Shown here piece after piece: positions 62,658 to 64,000 of a DNA stretch of 64,000 nt (position 1 is the stretch's first letter; every line of letters begins with the position of its first letter). Made by a program: the position numbers and the translations under genes. Source of the stretch: Bradyrhizobium zhengyangense (GTDB lineage Bacteria > Pseudomonadota > Alphaproteobacteria > Rhizobiales > Xanthobacteraceae). Below the pieces are notes generated by a model. That model was not told the DNA's origin, did not search any database, and was given only the letters and a program-made list of their open reading frames with translations. Where the stretch lies: positions 124,001-188,000 of the forward strand of contig NZ_JAKLUA010000011.1 of the NCBI RefSeq assembly GCF_022012435.1. The letters run 5' to 3'.

Positions 62658-63110
62658 TCAACCGATCTTGCCCATGGCGACGAGGTGCCCGTCGGAGCCG
62701 ATCTCACAGTACGTCGCGGCTGTACCGACTATGATGAATACCAAAGGGTCGGACTTGTGCCTTCGCAACTGCTTGCGCCACGACCGCCGGTCGACCCAGG
62801 ACGGCGTTGGATGCCGCTCGGGATGGGTGTGCCACTCGCCCACGAAGTTCACGGCCCCTCCACTTTCGAACCACTCTCTGCTCGCGATTTCCTGATGGCC
62901 CTTGTCCTGCCGCACGAATCCGAAGCGGGTGCGGCGGTCTTCCGGCATCGGAGTCGTGCACTTCAATACTTCGACGTGCGGGCCTCGGTAGCGTCCCAAA
63001 AGTATGCCGCCGGCCTCGCGATCCGACTCCGGCGGAGCCGCGAAGCGCGCGAGCTCTTGCGCGACGGCGTCGGCGAGGGTCACCAGACGGCCCTTCGCGA
63101 GAAAGATCAT
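62658..63110 (-). CDS. JAB/Mov34 (JAMM) metallo-isopeptidase
   Basis: 150 residues. Seen: REAGGILLGRY (the JAMM Glu, about residue 33) and FVGEWHTHPERHPTPSWVDRRSW (HxH-x7-S-x2-D, about 90-107), complete zinc-protease motifs. ATG 63110 overlaps the E1 stop (ATGA); the longer open frame upstream is antisense-free extension only. Coupled E1-JAB genes process or attach ubiquitin-like proteins in bacterial conjugation systems (CBASS type II, Bil and related). Confidence 0.87.
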   Translation of the reverse strand: MIFLAKGRLVTLADAVAQELARFAAPPESDREAGGILLGRYRGPHVEVLKCTTPMPEDRRTRFGFVRQDKGHQEIASREWFESGGAVNFVGEWHTHPERHPTPSWVDRRSWRKQLRRHKSDPLVFIIVGTAATYCEIGSDGHLVAMGKIG

Positions 63111-64000
63111 GCGCTTCCGCCGCAGGCGGGACACTTGACGACCCGCTTGGGATTGCCGTCCTTCACCTCGTTGGCGGTCCGATGATCCATCGTGAGAGAC
63201 CGCCAGCGATGACGCTCGCCGTTGTTCGCCCAATCGAGAACCATGTCGCACGCGAGGCCGGCCGCGCTAGCCGCCCGCGACACGGGGAAGGGGATGTAGT
63301 GGGCGTCTCCGCACGCGAGATTCCGGGCGGTCTCGATTTCCACTCCCTCGCGTAGCAGCCGGAATCTCTTCTCGCCTGCGAGCTCAACCTTCAGACACTT
63401 GAAGCAGGCGAGATCGGGATCGTGCGACATGAAGCCGACGGCGGCGGCACCGTTTCCTTCGAGCCAAGTATAGAGGATCGGCGGGAAGTCAGGACGCTTT
63501 CTTACGGCGTAGTCGTTCAGCGCGATCGACAGCGCTTCTTCGCCTGTGGCATCGATGCACAGGTCGTACCGCTGCAGGATTGCCAGCTGCTTCATGATCG
63601 AATCGCAGCTGAACCCGATGTCCAGGTGCGGCAGCTGCTGGCCCAGAAAATCGGCGCAGGCTTCGGCCTTGTTCCACGTGAGATACGGCGCGCCGAGGAG
63701 GTGCCGGCCGAGATTCGCGCCCTGGAGTTCGTCGTCGTCGACGAGCATCAATCTTCCGCCGCCGGCGCCGGCACCGCTTTGAGCCAGGTGCTGCGCAAGA
63801 AATCCGCCGACCGTTCCGCATCCGATCAGCAGGATGCGCTTTCCTGCGAGGTTCTTCATGTGACCGAGATTCCTCGAAAAGACATAGCCTTCATCGGCGG
63901 GGACTCCCACATAGCCCGAAATTTCGACAGCGGCCGGTATCCGATCGAGCGTTCGCGCGATGCTGGCTCGCCTGTTCTTCAGGAATTCCGGCGTCCGATA
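63107..64000 (-). CDS. E1-like (ThiF fold) protein, partial at window edge
   Basis: The frame is open to the last base, so the N-terminus lies outside. Seen: MKNLAGKRILLIGCGTVGGFLAQHLAQSG (nucleotide-binding Rossmann loop), LMLVDDDELQGANLGRHLL (the D-x-x-x-x-x-N-x-x-R adenylation motif), YDLCIDATGEEALS, CFKCLKVE and a terminal CPACGG (a possible zinc pair). The segment before the E1 core (EFLKNRRASIARTLDRI) suggests a fused N-terminal domain, possibly E2-like. Operon with JAB. Confidence 0.82.
   Translation of the reverse strand, partial: YRTPEFLKNRRASIARTLDRIPAAVEISGYVGVPADEGYVFSRNLGHMKNLAGKRILLIGCGTVGGFLAQHLAQSGAGAGGGRLMLVDDDELQGANLGRHLLGAPYLTWNKAEACADFLGQQLPHLDIGFSCDSIMKQLAILQRYDLCIDATGEEALSIALNDYAVRKRPDFPPILYTWLEGNGAAAVGFMSHDPDLACFKCLKVELAGEKRFRLLREGVEIETARNLACGDAHYIPFPVSRAASAAGLACDMVLDWANNGERHRWRSLTMDHRTANEVKDGNPKRVVKCPACGGSA

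Noticed and set aside
1..64000. CRISPR array
   Set aside because: No series of regularly spaced short repeats seen; no cas genes.

Overview
The window looks like an accessory or symbiosis-island segment of a symbiotic alphaproteobacterium of the Rhizobiales (Bradyrhizobium/Mesorhizobium type; genus not resolvable from this sequence). The grounds are alphaproteobacterial gene families with GC-rich coding, IS21/IS66/IS5/IS91 remnants of types common in rhizobia, a plasmid-type MobC/relaxase pair, and a nod-box-like NodD site at 37568-37616 upstream of a sulfotransferase gene.

Layout. 0-6 kb: a compact amino-acid/imino-acid catabolic cluster (two FAD oxidoreductases, a P5C-reductase homologue, an MmgE/PrpD protein, a GntR regulator, and an ABC-transporter ATPase remnant cut by an IS66 element). 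6.3-9.8 kb: IS66 remnant cut by an IS21 element. 9.8-10.5 kb: broken exonuclease and mdcH fragments. 10.5-13.2 kb: a three-gene operon of a borosin-like N-methyltransferase, a 73-residue partner and a membrane protein, next to a decayed integrase and a tRNA-Ser-like 3' end. 14.3-27 kb: defence scrapyard: a truncated DncV-like CD-NTase, two half trypsin-like proteases, Fic, AbiE system 1, an Mrr-like nuclease, an IS-split AAA ATPase, a DUF2130 gene, AbiE system 2.

28-34 kb: a type III CBASS operon (cdnC, HORMA, TRIP13, SLOG/TIR-like effector, DEDD exonuclease), divergent from a fused HTH-ImmA regulator and a PIN gene. 35-44.8 kb: IS, excisionase, WGR and other remnants, the nod box and sulfotransferase, and mobC-relaxase. 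45-47.4 kb: an HTH plus DUF4365-like nuclease pair. 48-51.4 kb: SIR2-HerA. 51.7-53.3 kb: second copy of the DUF2130 gene and a scrap of AbiEi. 53.5-55.3 kb: AbiE system 3. 55.5-60.4 kb: a candidate RiPP locus (68-residue peptide, radical SAM/SPASM enzyme, membrane M48 protease, two unknown proteins). 60.5-64 kb: a PD-(D/E)XK-like gene, an unknown gene, and a JAB-E1 ubiquitin-like pair running off the edge.

Working together: most of 14-64 kb is anti-phage or toxin-antitoxin material. Many of these genes carry one isolated frameshift or stop (CdnC at its catalytic GS motif, SIR2, AbiEii-1, AbiEii-3 tail, PIN, DUF2130 copy A). Either the island is decaying or the assembly has indel errors; the sequence alone cannot separate the two.
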